The notes: generated from the sequence alone by a model not told the origin. A DNA stretch of 62,155 nucleotides from Myxococcales bacterium (GCA_005777185.1 SXNL01000329.1:1-62155), one strand, 5' to 3'; positions 9,782 through 17,870 are shown, counted from the first letter of the stretch. Made by a program: numbers and translations.

Positions 9782-9803
9782 GGGTCGAATCCTGCCCCAC
9801 CCG

Positions 9804-9831
9804 GTTGTACCGTGATGCTATCGGGCGTCAA
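9804..9831 (-). promoter_or_regulatory. Sigma70-type promoter of the kinase-cyclase gene
   Basis: On the minus strand TTGACG (9831-9826) is followed after 16 nt by TACAAC (9809-9804), 22 nt before the ATG at 9781. The -35 matches 5/6 and the -10 matches 4/6 of consensus. Confidence 0.5.
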
Positions 9832-9886
9832 TTTTTCCCGGACATCCGTTCCCGATGGGGGATTCGCGGTCGCCTCCGGGGGTGGA

Positions 9887-10250
9887 TCGAAACTCGTGCT
9901 CGTCCCCCTGATGATCTTCGTGTCCGGTGCGTTCATGGCGGACGCGTGGCTTGGCCACCTGCGGATCAGGCAATACCGCTTCCTCCCCTCGCTCGGCATG
10001 AGCTGGGGCATCGTGCTCCCGCAGTACATCTTCAACGTGGCCCCCACGCGCTACGCGTTCGGGACGTACACCGCGGCGCAGATGGCGACTTCCACCTCAC
10101 GTCGGGCGTGATCTGCCTGGCGCTCGTCTCGCGCTTCCTGCTGGCCGAGCAGCTCGGGGCGAGACATGGGCTCGGGTTCCTCCTCCTCGCCGCAGGGATG
10201 ACGCTGCTTCTGAAGGAGAAGCAGGAGGGGGCGTCGTGGCCGCGAGACGT
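9887..10250 (+). pseudogene. DUF486/DMT-like small transporter, frameshifted
   Basis: A four-helix DUF486-type membrane protein is readable in two frames. LVPLMIFVSGAFMADAWLGHL through SWGIVLPQYIFNVAPTRYAFG and YTAAQMAT lies in one frame; FHLTSGVICLALVSRFLLAEQ through GFLLLAAGMTLLLKEKQ in another, with the change near 10095. The helices and the family-typical pattern (A-x-GHL, SWGI, Q.P.NR.GYG, AAQ) continue across the break, so this was one gene. Either a pseudogene or one sequencing indel; the surrounding debris favours decay. Confidence 0.65.
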
Positions 10251-10304
10251 GGATACCCCCGTATCGGGCGCCAGGGCGTGCCACGCGCAGGACAAGGTCA
10301 AGGA

Positions 10305-10436
10305 ATGAGAACGCTCCCGTTCCTCGCGCTGGCAGGTGTCGCGCTGTTCGTCGCCGCGTGCCGGCGCGTGCATGTCGTGGAAACTCGGCGGGCAGCTGAT
10401 GGGGTCGGCACCGAGCGCGCGCGTCGTCCTTGCTGA
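10305..10436 (+). pseudogene. Truncated lipoprotein start
   Basis: Begins with a convincing lipoprotein signal (MRTLPFLALAGVALFVAAC) after AAGG, but the text becomes Arg-rich and non-protein-like within 10 residues and stops at 43 codons. It meets the oppositely oriented fragment ending near 10368, so both look cut at the same junction. Confidence 0.4.
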
Positions 10437-10532
10437 CCTCTCGCTGTTCTCCCGGGGCGCCTCCGCGAGGCTGCAGCCCGTCGCAACGATCACCGTGAGC
10501 GCGGCGACGGCCGCGAGTATCGACCTGTTCAT
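10368..10532 (-). pseudogene. Truncated lipoprotein start, opposite orientation
   Basis: MNRSILAAVAALTVIVATGCS is a good lipoprotein signal and the next 35 residues keep coding-like codon use down to SCPPSFHDM. Past about 10368 the open frame (to 10032) only mirrors the neighbouring fragments on the other strand. A whole secreted protein of 166 residues is possible but unlikely. Confidence 0.4.
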
Positions 10533-10701
10533 GTTGGAGCCCTCGCAGCAGCGCGATGCACCCGGTGTGCCTGGCCCTGGACGCGCTCCGATTCTGCAGC
10601 GCGTGGAGGTTCTTCCCGCGCCTCGCGCCGATCGAGTCGGCGCGTGGAGCGCGGAACCTTCACATGCGAGTGAAGGATGTTGCGCTACAGCTCATCCGAG
10701 C

Positions 10702-10926
10702 GTGGCAAATTCGCCGGAGGTCGTCGCCGACAAGATCGGCCCCGAGCCCAGCCCGGGCGCTCCCGCAGCCCAGAAGGGCGACTACCTCATCGTGCGCCCG
10801 AAGAGCGGCTCGGCGTGGCGCTGGCGGCAGGTCACGGGCGGAACCCCCGCACAGGCCGAGGTGCGCCTCGCCAGCGGCTCCAGCGAGACCGTGAAGCCGG
10901 CCGACTACCTCGTCATCAAGAAGTGA
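10702..10926 (+). CDS. Small hypothetical protein, start uncertain
   Basis: The last 70 or so codons show strong GC3 bias and a protein-like sequence (KGDYLIVRPKSGSAWRWRQV, VKPADYLVIKK), so the 3' end is probably real coding DNA. The frame is open from 10336, but upstream of about 10700 the translation is not convincing. GTG at 10702 is chosen as the first start near the coding-like part; it lacks a clear SD, so this may be a truncated gene like its neighbours. No family recognised. Confidence 0.4.
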   Translation: MANSPEVVADKIGPEPSPGAPAAQKGDYLIVRPKSGSAWRWRQVTGGTPAQAEVRLASGSSETVKPADYLVIKK

Positions 10927-10937
10927 CGGCGCCGAAT

Positions 10938-10963
10938 CCCCCGTCGGCCTGCGCGGGCGGGGG
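10938..10963. terminator. Weak hairpin between convergent genes
   Basis: CCCCCG (10938-10943) pairs with CGGGGG (10958-10963) across a 14-nt loop, between the plus-strand stop at 10926 and the end of the BMC operon at 11012. No T-run. Confidence 0.3.
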
Positions 10964-11011
10964 CCGGCGAGAAGGCGAAATCGGGCACGGACGCGCGTCC
11001 GGGCGAGAACA

Positions 11012-11293
11012 TCAGGACACTCCCTGGCCGGTGACCTGGTCGACGATCCCCACGACGACCGAGCGGATGGGCGCGTCCTTTGCGTCGAGGAGCTGCCGGG
11101 CGCTGTTCCCTTCGTCCTCGACGATCACCGTCTGTCCGACGCCCGCGCCGACGAGATCCACGGCGACGACGTACTTCTCCCCGTCGAACGCGCCGTCCGG
11201 CGTGCACGCACGCACGATCAGCTGCTTTCTCCCCTGGTAGAATGGATGCTGGACGGGGCTCACCACCGTCCCGCAGACGCGTCCGAGGATCAT
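11012..11293 (-). CDS. BMC-P pentameric vertex protein (EutN/CcmL family), copy 3
   Basis: 93 residues, the usual length for a single-domain EutN/CcmL protein. The start MILGRVCGTVVSPVQHP and the body (KYVVAVDLVGAGVGQTVIVEDEGNSAR, then APIRSVVVGIVDQV) are family-typical: an OB-like beta barrel whose pentamers cap the twelve vertices of the shell. The ATG overlaps the stop of the preceding BMC-P gene by 4 nt (ATGA), so translation is coupled, and a G-run precedes it. Last gene of the operon. Confidence 0.92.
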   Translation of the reverse strand: MILGRVCGTVVSPVQHPFYQGRKQLIVRACTPDGAFDGEKYVVAVDLVGAGVGQTVIVEDEGNSARQLLDAKDAPIRSVVVGIVDQVTGQGVS

Positions 11294-11574
11294 CGTCCCC
11301 CCTCGTCCTCGTAGGCGTGCTGCTCCACGATCCCGACAATGGCGTGATCGACCGGAATGAACCACGGATCGTGCAGGAGCGCCGCCTCGCGGGAGGCCTC
11401 GTAGGTCACGAGGTCCCCCTGCCCCGCCTGCACCGAGGCGTCCGTGGCGACGAACGGCTCGCCCTCGACGTCGAGCTGCGCCGTGAGCGGGCGCACGATG
11501 AGCAGCTTCAGGCCTCGCATCGCTTCGGGCTTGATGGTCGCGACCATCGAGCCGATCACACGTCCGAGCTTCAT
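11290..11574 (-). CDS. BMC-P pentameric vertex protein, copy 2
   Basis: 94 residues, EutN/CcmL fold. MKLGRVIGSMVATIKPEAM, LKLLIVRPL, VATDASVQAGQGDLVTYEASR and DHAIVGIVEQHAYE align with the family, including the GxGD turn. Its start overlaps the BMC-T stop (ATGA) and its stop overlaps the next BMC-P start (ATGA), so the three last genes are translationally coupled. Three different vertex proteins in one operon match the Haliangium ochraceum shell as I recall it. Confidence 0.92.
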   Translation of the reverse strand: MKLGRVIGSMVATIKPEAMRGLKLLIVRPLTAQLDVEGEPFVATDASVQAGQGDLVTYEASREAALLHDPWFIPVDHAIVGIVEQHAYEDEGGR

Positions 11575-12191
11575 CCGCGGAACTCCTTGAAGTAGCGCGA
11601 GCCGCCGAGGAGCGCCCGCCCGATCTCCCGATCTGCGTTCGGGATCACCACCGTGGAGCAGCCCTCGGGGCGGCCTCGCGCGAAGGCCCCCGTCGCGAGA
11701 TCGACCGCAGCCTCGACATCGTGCTGGTGCCCCCAGATCAGGGCGATCGCACGGCCTCCCAGCCCCTCGGCCGCGCGAAGCTCGACGAGCTCGACCGTCG
11801 CGCCCTTCAACGCAGCGTCGATGCTCCGCAACAGCGTCGGCGACGACGACGTCTGGACGACGCCGAGCGCATCGCCCGAGCCGGAACACCAGGTGGGCTC
11901 GCGGCGCGTGCCCAGCGAGAGCGAGGGCAAGATCCGCGGCTCCGCGTCCGCGAGCAGCACGGCGTCCAGCACCATGGGCCCGGCGCACCGGAGCGCGCGC
12001 GCGAAGGAGAGCTCGACGGCGTGGACCGCACCGGCGAACGCCACGAGCCAGTGGCCGTGCTGCACCGTGCCGGCGCCGATCACCACGACCGGCGCCTCCT
12101 TCACGAGCGCGTCGAGCGCCGCAAAGCCGACGGGGAGATCGCTGATCTCGACCATCGCGAGCGCCGGCCCCTGGTCCTCGACGGTCGTCAT
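11571..12191 (-). CDS. BMC-T tandem-domain shell protein (Hoch_5812-like)
   Basis: 206 residues with two BMC domains in tandem: ALAMVEISDLPVGFAALDALV opens the first, and ALGVVQTSSSPTLLRSIDAAL opens the second at about residue 108. Such pseudohexameric trimers tile shell facets. The text resembles the Haliangium BMC-T1 type more than the two BMC-T genes at the operon start. The ATG overlaps the aldehyde dehydrogenase stop (TGATG). The short-side-chain pore loop of standard BMC-H proteins is not recognisable, so the pore is likely different. Confidence 0.85.
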   Translation of the reverse strand: MTTVEDQGPALAMVEISDLPVGFAALDALVKEAPVVVIGAGTVQHGHWLVAFAGAVHAVELSFARALRCAGPMVLDAVLLADAEPRILPSLSLGTRREPTWCSGSGDALGVVQTSSSPTLLRSIDAALKGATVELVELRAAEGLGGRAIALIWGHQHDVEAAVDLATGAFARGRPEGCSTVVIPNADREIGRALLGGSRYFKEFRG

Positions 12192-13654
12192 CACGTGATG
12201 CGGAAGTGACCGACGAGGGTGCACCGGCGCCATCGCGAAAACGAGCGCGGCGTCGTGAGCCCTTCGCCCGTCGGCGAGGCGATCGTGAACGAGGTGCACC
12301 CTTCGCCCTCGCCCTCGGCGCCGATCCCCGCCACCGAGCGCCCGTTCTTCACGAAGATGGAGCAGTTGCACCTGATCGCCATCTTCGAGAGCGCGGCGAG
12401 ATCGTTCGAGTGCATCGTCGCGGTGTGGAAGCAGCCGCCCTCGGCGTCGACGGCAAGATCGATCGCTTCGTCCACGTTGCGCACGCGCGTGATCGGGAGC
12501 ACGGGCATCATCTGTTCGGTGAAGACCAGCGGATGATCGTTGGGGACCTCGACGAGGACGCAGCGCACCTCGGGCCCCGCCGGGATGCCCAGCTCCTGCA
12601 GGATGAGCGACGCGTTCCGCCCGACGAACTTCCGGTTGACCGTCGCGTGGCCACGAGGACCGGCGTTCTTCTCGAAGATCACCCGCTCGAGGCGCGGGAG
12701 ATCGCTCGCCTTGAGCTCGACCGCCCCCGCGCGCTTCATCGCGACCTTGAGGGCGTCGGCGACCTTGTCGACGACGATGCACTCCTTCTCATCGATGCAG
12801 ATCACGTTGTTGTCCATCGAGTGGCCGAGCACGATGTTCCGGCCCGCGACGTCGATGTCCGCGGTCGCGTCGACCACCGCTGGCGGGTTGCCGGGCCCCG
12901 CACAGATGGCCCGCTTCCCCGAGTTCATGGCCGCCGCGACCACGCCGGGCCCGCCGGTGACCACGAGCAGCCGGATCAGCGGGTGCTTCATCAGCTCGCC
13001 CGCCGACTGGATGGTAGGCTCGGCCACGCAGCACAACGTGTTCGGGGGCCCGCCGGCCGCCACGATGGCCTGATTCAGGAGGACGACCGTCCTCGCCGAG
13101 ACCCCCTTGGCGGAGGGGTGCGCGTTGAAGACGACGGTGTTGCCCGCCGAGAGCATCCCGATGGCGTTGCAGATGATGGTCGACGGTGGGTTCGTGACCG
13201 GAGTGATCGCGCCGATGACGCCGAACGGCGCGGGCTCAAGCAGCATCATCCCCTGATCGCCGGTCACGGCGGTGGGCGTGAGCTCCTCGGGACCGGGCGT
13301 CTTGTTCGTGACGAGGAGGTTCTTCGCGATCTTGTCCTCGTAGCGCCCGAGCCCGGTCTCGTCGACGGCGAGCCGGGCCAGGTTCGCGGCCTCCAGGCGC
13401 ATGGCCCTGCGCATCGACTCGACGATGGCCTTGCGCTGCTCCAGCCCGATGGCCGTGAGCGCCAGGAAGGCGACGCGCGCGGCCTTCGCCGCCTCGTCGA
13501 CACTGGCGAAGACTCCGTCTCCCGCGCTCGGGCTCCGGCCGTCCTTCGCCGCGGCAGGTGCGCTGCCCTGCGCGACGCCGACGAGCCGCTGGGCGATGAC
13601 CTCCGCGATTCGCCGGAGATCGGCCTGATCCGTTCCGCCGTGCGTAGAACTCAT
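12191..13654 (-). CDS. CoA-acylating aldehyde dehydrogenase (PduP/EutE-like), BMC lumen
   Basis: 487 residues. Predicted to oxidise acetaldehyde to acetyl-CoA with NAD+ and CoA inside the compartment. The catalytic cysteine is Cys251 in RAICAGPGNPPAVVD; the NAD-fold motif PFGVIGAITPVTNPPSTII and the gate motif GEGEGCTSFTIASPTGEG are PduP/EutE-like. Residues about 9-27 (DQADLRRIAEVIAQRLVG) form a short amphipathic helix followed by a Gly/Ala/Ser linker, the layout of an encapsulation peptide. It lies between shell genes (3-nt gap after BMC-P, overlap into BMC-T). It would take the aldehyde from the DeoC domain encoded at the operon head. Confidence 0.92.
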   Translation of the reverse strand: MSSTHGGTDQADLRRIAEVIAQRLVGVAQGSAPAAAKDGRSPSAGDGVFASVDEAAKAARVAFLALTAIGLEQRKAIVESMRRAMRLEAANLARLAVDETGLGRYEDKIAKNLLVTNKTPGPEELTPTAVTGDQGMMLLEPAPFGVIGAITPVTNPPSTIICNAIGMLSAGNTVVFNAHPSAKGVSARTVVLLNQAIVAAGGPPNTLCCVAEPTIQSAGELMKHPLIRLLVVTGGPGVVAAAMNSGKRAICAGPGNPPAVVDATADIDVAGRNIVLGHSMDNNVICIDEKECIVVDKVADALKVAMKRAGAVELKASDLPRLERVIFEKNAGPRGHATVNRKFVGRNASLILQELGIPAGPEVRCVLVEVPNDHPLVFTEQMMPVLPITRVRNVDEAIDLAVDAEGGCFHTATMHSNDLAALSKMAIRCNCSIFVKNGRSVAGIGAEGEGEGCTSFTIASPTGEGLTTPRSFSRWRRCTLVGHFRIT

Positions 13655-13657
13655 GGA

Positions 13658-13975
13658 TTATCCATCCGCGTAGCCGTGCTCCTGGCCGTGCTTCTCGAAC
13701 CGGGCCTCACCGCCGACCTCCCAGGAGTCGACGATGGCCATGATGACCGCATCGCAGGGACGGTCCTTCGTGACCTCGGTCTGCCGCGCGGACGATCCCG
13801 AGGCATAGAGGACGTACTCGCCCACGCCGCAGCCGACCGCGTCGTTCGCCACGACGAAGCCACCTTCGACGAGCGTCTCCGGATTCACCTGGCGCAGCAC
13901 CAGGAACTTGAGCCCGTCGAGCTTGGGATCCTTTCGCGTCGCGACCAGGGTCCCCACCACCTTCGCGAGGAGCAT
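13658..13975 (-). CDS. BMC-P pentameric vertex protein, copy 1
   Basis: 105 residues of EutN/CcmL type: [51 protein letters not shown] and [13 protein letters not shown]. It is longer than the other two copies by a charged tail ([15 protein letters not shown]). It sits 12 nt after BMC-H and 3 nt before the aldehyde dehydrogenase. Confidence 0.92.
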   Translation of the reverse strand: MLLAKVVGTLVATRKDPKLDGLKFLVLRQVNPETLVEGGFVVANDAVGCGVGEYVLYASGSSARQTEVTKDRPCDAVIMAIVDSWEVGGEARFEKHGQEHGYADG

Positions 13976-13987
13976 CGCGCGGTGCGG

Positions 13988-14305
13988 CTACTTGCCGCCC
14001 CGGGACTCGATCTCCTTCGAGACCGCGTCCTTGCGGCCGAGCGGGAGGACGAGATCGACGTTGACGTGCGGGCGCGCGATGATGTGGGTGGCGATGAGCT
14101 CGCCGACCTTCGCCGCGCCGCTCTGACCGGCTTCGACCGCCGCCTTCACCGCCGCGACGTCACCTCGGATGATCGCGGTGACGTGGCCGCCGCCGGTCTT
14201 CTCGTACCCGACGAGCTCCACCTTCGCCGCTTTGACCATGGCGTCGGACGCCTCCACCATCGCCGCGAACGAACGGCACTCGATCATTCCCAATGCTTCA
14301 GCCAT
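13988..14305 (-). CDS. BMC-H hexameric shell protein
   Basis: 105 residues, a single BMC domain: ALGMIECRSFAAMVEASDAMV, then KVELVGYEKTGGGHVTAIIRG and VAAVKAAVEAG. Hexamers of this protein would form most of the facets. The pore-loop region reads KTGGGH, with a His after the Gly run. It is the only BMC-H in the operon, as in Haliangium. A 13-residue extension (GRKDAVSKEIESR) follows the domain. AGGAG-like bases precede the ATG. Confidence 0.95.
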   Translation of the reverse strand: MAEALGMIECRSFAAMVEASDAMVKAAKVELVGYEKTGGGHVTAIIRGDVAAVKAAVEAGQSGAAKVGELIATHIIARPHVNVDLVLPLGRKDAVSKEIESRGGK

Positions 14306-14320
14306 CTCGGTTCTCCTCTC

Positions 14321-14950
14321 TCACTTCTTGACGGTTCGCCCCGCGAGACTCTTGATCGCGTGCTCCGCGGCAGGCACGGCGACGTCGATGTCCCGGTCCT
14401 CGCCCGCGAGGTACACGCGCCCGAGCGATCCGAAGGACACGATCTCGAGCACCTTGATGCGCGCAGCCTTCTCCGCTTCGTTGGCGGCCAGCGCCGCGTT
14501 CGCGGCCGGCTGGACCTCCAGCGTGTAGAGCGACTGACCGGCGATGATCATGTGCCCGTGCCTCACGCGGTTGATGAGCTGCGTCTGCCGATCATCCAGG
14601 TGACGGATCACCGTGGACGAGAGGATCTCCGGCCGGATGCGAGAGCTCTCCTCGCCGCCGATCTCGCGGAGGATCATGTCGCCGGCGCGGCGCACCTCGG
14701 CCTGTTCGTCGTGGTGGATCTCGAGCATGCCGTAGAGGCGCTCGACGATCTGCATGCCCGGCGTGACGCGCGTCGACTTCACGGCGATGTCGGTGATCCG
14801 GTTGATCTCGATCCCCGGAGAGATCTCGATGAAGAGCGAGGCCTGCCCGCCCACCGGCAGGAAGCCCTTCGCGACCGTCCCGAGGAACGCCGCGTGCTGC
14901 GGTTGCAGCGAGTCGAGGAACACGTAGGCCCTGAGGTCGATACCTGCCAC
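14321..14950 (-). CDS. BMC-T tandem-domain shell protein (Hoch_5816-like), second copy
   Basis: 209 residues. [42 protein letters not shown] and [19 protein letters not shown] are very close to the Haliangium BMC-T2 type, whose trimers can stack and carry gated pores. It is a tandem paralogue of the gene at 14954-15589 with only 3 nt between them, so it arose by duplication. QLIN and PGIEINR motifs are shared. It probably mixes with or replaces the paralogue in facets with a different pore. Confidence 0.9.
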   Translation of the reverse strand: MAGIDLRAYVFLDSLQPQHAAFLGTVAKGFLPVGGQASLFIEISPGIEINRITDIAVKSTRVTPGMQIVERLYGMLEIHHDEQAEVRRAGDMILREIGGEESSRIRPEILSSTVIRHLDDRQTQLINRVRHGHMIIAGQSLYTLEVQPAANAALAANEAEKAARIKVLEIVSFGSLGRVYLAGEDRDIDVAVPAAEHAIKSLAGRTVKK

Positions 14951-14953
14951 GGA

Positions 14954-15589
14954 TCAGTCCTTCCGCGAGGACTTCGCCTCGCGCCCTGTGAGCATCTCGA
15001 TCGCCTTGCTTGCCGCGACCGAGGCGACGTCGATGTCGCGCTGCTCGCCGCCGAGGTAGACGCGCCCGAACGCCCCGGTCATGCGCACGTCGACGACGTT
15101 GATCTCGGCTGCCTTCTCGGCCTCGTTCGCCGCGAACGCCGCGTAGCCCGCGGGCTCGACCTCCATGATGAAGAGCGACTCGCGAGCGATCAGCATCATG
15201 CCCTGGCGGTTTCGGTTGATGAGCTGCACCTGGAGATCATCCACGTGCTTGATGACCTGCGAGGACAGGACGCGCGGCTTGATCCGGTCCTCCTCCTTCA
15301 GGTCGAGCGCCTGCAGGATGGCGAGGCCGGCCTGGCGGACGTCGGCCTGCGAGGTGCTGTGGACCTCGAGCATGCCGTAGAGGCGCTCGACGATCTGCAT
15401 GCCGGGTCGCACGTCCGTCGCCTTGACCGCGATGTCGGTCACGCGATTGATCTCGATGCCGGGAGAGATCTCCACGATGAGCGACGCCTCGCCAGCGACG
15501 GGCAAGAAGCCCTTGGCGATGGTGCCGAGGAAGGCGGCGAGCTGCGGCTGCAGCGAGTCCAGGAAGACGAAGCTACGAAGGTCGGCCAT
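14954..15589 (-). CDS. BMC-T tandem-domain shell protein (Hoch_5816-like), first copy
   Basis: 211 residues. [59 protein letters not shown] and [21 protein letters not shown] are the signature of the double-stacking BMC-T class of Haliangium. A Lys/Ser/Arg-rich tail (REAKSSRKD) ends it. It lies 12 nt downstream of the RpiB-DeoC gene. With BMC-H, a third BMC-T and three BMC-P this gives the 1 H + 3 T + 3 P shell inventory known from Haliangium. Confidence 0.9.
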   Translation of the reverse strand: MADLRSFVFLDSLQPQLAAFLGTIAKGFLPVAGEASLIVEISPGIEINRVTDIAVKATDVRPGMQIVERLYGMLEVHSTSQADVRQAGLAILQALDLKEEDRIKPRVLSSQVIKHVDDLQVQLINRNRQGMMLIARESLFIMEVEPAGYAAFAANEAEKAAEINVVDVRMTGAFGRVYLGGEQRDIDVASVAASKAIEMLTGREAKSSRKD

Positions 15590-15601
15590 GCTCGATGCCC
15601 C

Positions 15602-17035
15602 TCAGTATCCCGAGGCCTTGGAGGTTGTGGCGACGGCTTGACCCTTCGCCTCCTGAACGATCTTCACGCCGACCGAGGCGCCGATGCGCGTCGCTCCGGC
15701 CTGGACCATCTTCTGCGCGTCCGCCATCGAGCCGACGCCTCCCGACGCCTTCACGCCGAGCTGGTGGTCGACCGCCTTGGCCATCAGCGCGACATCGTGC
15801 ACCGTCGCGCCGCCCTTGGAGAAGCCGGTCGAGGTCTTCACGAAGTCCGCTCGGGCCTTCTTCGCCGCGACGCAGGCGGCGACCTTCTGCTCGTCGTCCA
15901 GGAGCGCGGTCTCGAGGATCACCTTGAGCAGCGCGCGACCCTCGTGGGCGACCTCGGCGACGATCCGGATGTCCTCGTAGACGTAGCGGTGATCCCCGGA
16001 CCTGAGGGCACCGATCGGGAGGACCATGTCGACCTCGCGAGCGCCCTCGCGGATCGCGCGCCTGGCCTCGAGCGCCTTGTTCTCGGACGGCGTGGCGCCG
16101 AGCGGAAACCCGATGACCGTGCACACGACGGAGGACGCGCCCTTGAGCCGCGCGACGCAGCGCTTCACGTGCATCGGGTTCACGCAGACGGACGCGAAGC
16201 GGTACTTGCGCGCTTCGTCGCACAGCTGGTCGACGTCGTCGTACGTCGCTTCGGGGCGGAGCAGCGTGTGATCGATGAGCTTCGCGAGATCGTCGGGGAC
16301 CGACTCGATGCCGGGCGAGCCCATGAGCCGAACGTCCTGCGCGCGCGCGCCGGCGCCGATGAACGTGCGCACGACGTCGGGCCGCTTCGACACACAGTGA
16401 CCGCAGCCGATGCAGAGGCCACCGACGCAGTGGACGGGCGCGCCGCCCGCGGCCCCGTAGAGGGGACCGAGCAGCGCCGGATCCCCCGAGAGGATCTGCA
16501 TGATCGACTGGACGAGCGACTCGTAATCGGTGGTGGAGGGGGCGGCGACCATGGTCCTGGCGGAGGCTACGTCGAGCGCGTCGATCATCGCGACGCGGCG
16601 CTTGTGGCGTTCACCACTACACTCGGTGGCGAGGAAGACGTCAACGATCTTCAATGCGTCGTGCTCGGCGAGGTACCCCGCGCCGAGCGTGAGGACGTTG
16701 GCGTCGTTGTGCTCGCGCCCGTTCTTCGCGCTGGCGACGTCGAACGCCATGCCTGCGCGCACCCCTGGGAGCTTGTTCGCGACCATGCAGGAGCCGATCC
16801 CGGCGCCGTCGACGACGATGCCCCGCCACGCCTCGCCGCGGGAGACGGCCGTGGCTGCGGCGCGCGCGAACACCGGGTAGTCGCAGGCCTCGGTGGAGTG
16901 CGTGCCGACGTCGAGGACCGGGATCGAGCTCGCCTGCAGGTGACGCTTGATCGCCTCCTTGAGGGGGTAGCCTCCGTGGTCGCTCGCGAGGACGACCGGG
17001 GCTCGCGGGAATGCGGGCGAAGTAGGGGCGATCAT
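15602..17035 (-). CDS. RpiB-like isomerase fused to deoxyribose-phosphate aldolase (DeoC)
   Basis: 477 residues. Residues 12-155 are an RpiB/LacAB fold (ASDHGG 17-22, [13 protein letters not shown] 108-120, ERHKRR 142-147), but the usual catalytic Cys is Asp76 ([10 protein letters not shown]). A linker at 160-240 carries Cys203, 208, 211 and 214 ([12 protein letters not shown]), a metal or Fe-S type cluster. Residues 250-465 are DeoC with Asp336 (EVDMVLPIG), Schiff-base Lys400 (FVKTSTGFS) and Lys429 (GVKASGG) in place, so aldol cleavage of deoxyribose 5-phosphate to acetaldehyde and glyceraldehyde 3-phosphate is predicted. First gene of the BMC operon; ATG at 17035 is preceded by GAGGA inside an inverted repeat. 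The isomerase activity is uncertain. Confidence 0.92.
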   Translation of the reverse strand: MIAPTSPAFPRAPVVLASDHGGYPLKEAIKRHLQASSIPVLDVGTHSTEACDYPVFARAAATAVSRGEAWRGIVVDGAGIGSCMVANKLPGVRAGMAFDVASAKNGREHNDANVLTLGAGYLAEHDALKIVDVFLATECSGERHKRRVAMIDALDVASARTMVAAPSTTDYESLVQSIMQILSGDPALLGPLYGAAGGAPVHCVGGLCIGCGHCVSKRPDVVRTFIGAGARAQDVRLMGSPGIESVPDDLAKLIDHTLLRPEATYDDVDQLCDEARKYRFASVCVNPMHVKRCVARLKGASSVVCTVIGFPLGATPSENKALEARRAIREGAREVDMVLPIGALRSGDHRYVYEDIRIVAEVAHEGRALLKVILETALLDDEQKVAACVAAKKARADFVKTSTGFSKGGATVHDVALMAKAVDHQLGVKASGGVGSMADAQKMVQAGATRIGASVGVKIVQEAKGQAVATTSKASGY

Positions 17036-17040
17036 CGCGA

Positions 17041-17055
17041 CGTCCTCGCAGGACG
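17041..17055. promoter_or_regulatory. Inverted repeat covering the BMC operon SD
   Basis: CGTCCT-CGC-AGGACG, perfect 6-bp arms. Read on the minus strand the arm nearer the gene contains AGGA, the SD of the RpiB-DeoC start at 17035 (7-nt spacing). In RNA a 6-bp hairpin would cover that SD; in DNA it is an operator candidate in the 49-bp gap shared with tpiA. Confidence 0.35.
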
Positions 17056-17084
17056 CTAGCCCAAGTGGCGCGAGACATGCAAAG

Positions 17085-17870
17085 GTGAAACGCGTGCGGC
17101 GGCGCCTCATCGCGGGCAACTGGAAGATGAACGCGGGCGCGCGCGACGCGGGCCCGCTGGCGCTCGCCGTGGCGCGCGCGGCGGAGGGCATGGACCGGGT
17201 CGACGTGGTCGTGGCGCCCCCGCTGGTCGCGATCGCCGCGGTGGCGGACGTGCTCGAAGCGGCGGGGAGCAACGTCCGGGTCGCGGGCCAGAACATGAGC
17301 GACCAGCCAAAGGGCGCCTTCACCGGCGAGGTCTCCGGCGAGATGCTCCGCGCGTGGGGGGCGACCTGGGTGATCCTCGGGCACAGCGAGCGCCGGCAGC
17401 TCCTCGGCGAGACCGACCTCCTGGTCGCGAGGAAGACGGCGGCGGCGATGACCACGGGGCCCAGACCGATCGTGTGTGTCGGCGAGACGCTCGCGGAGCG
17501 CGAGGCGGGCTCGACGCTCGACGTGGTGGAGCGCCAGCTGCGCGCGGTGATGGGCGCGCTCGCGTCGCAGCCGGGCTTCGCGGCCGTCGCGTATGAGCCG
17601 GTGTGGGCGATCGGGACGGGCAAGGTGGCCAGCCCCGAAGAGGCCGAGGACGTGCACGCGCGGATCCGGGAGCTCCTGGCGACGGCGTCGACCGAGCTCG
17701 CGGAGCGGACATGCCTGCTCTACGGGGGCAGCGTCAACGGCGACAACGCGGCGGCGCTGCTCGCGCAGCCGGACATCGACGGCGCCCTGGGCGGCGGCGC
17801 CTCGCTCGATCCGGCTTCGTTCGGTGCGATCCTCGCGGCGGCCCAGCGGTCGAGCGCCGGCGACGCATGA
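17085..17870 (+). CDS. tpiA: Triose-phosphate isomerase
   Basis: 261 residues, normal length. Interconverts glyceraldehyde 3-phosphate and dihydroxyacetone phosphate in glycolysis. Motifs GNWKMN near the start, GHSERR (catalytic His), [10 protein letters not shown] (catalytic Glu, flexible loop) and YGGSV are intact. It is divergent from the BMC operon with 49 bp between starts. Glyceraldehyde 3-phosphate is the second product of the DeoC domain, so tpiA could drain that product; this link is an inference from position. The stop overlaps the NUDIX gene (ATGA). Confidence 0.95.
   Translation: MKRVRRRLIAGNWKMNAGARDAGPLALAVARAAEGMDRVDVVVAPPLVAIAAVADVLEAAGSNVRVAGQNMSDQPKGAFTGEVSGEMLRAWGATWVILGHSERRQLLGETDLLVARKTAAAMTTGPRPIVCVGETLAEREAGSTLDVVERQLRAVMGALASQPGFAAVAYEPVWAIGTGKVASPEEAEDVHARIRELLATASTELAERTCLLYGGSVNGDNAAALLAQPDIDGALGGGASLDPASFGAILAAAQRSSAGDA

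Noticed and set aside
10989-11000. GGACGCGCGTCC palindrome after the BMC operon
   Set aside because: Short, GC-only and easily formed by chance at this base composition.
12206-17059. A 1617-codon open frame on the plus strand
   Set aside because: It lies antisense to the whole BMC operon and its translation is a charged, low-complexity mirror typical of GC-rich DNA.
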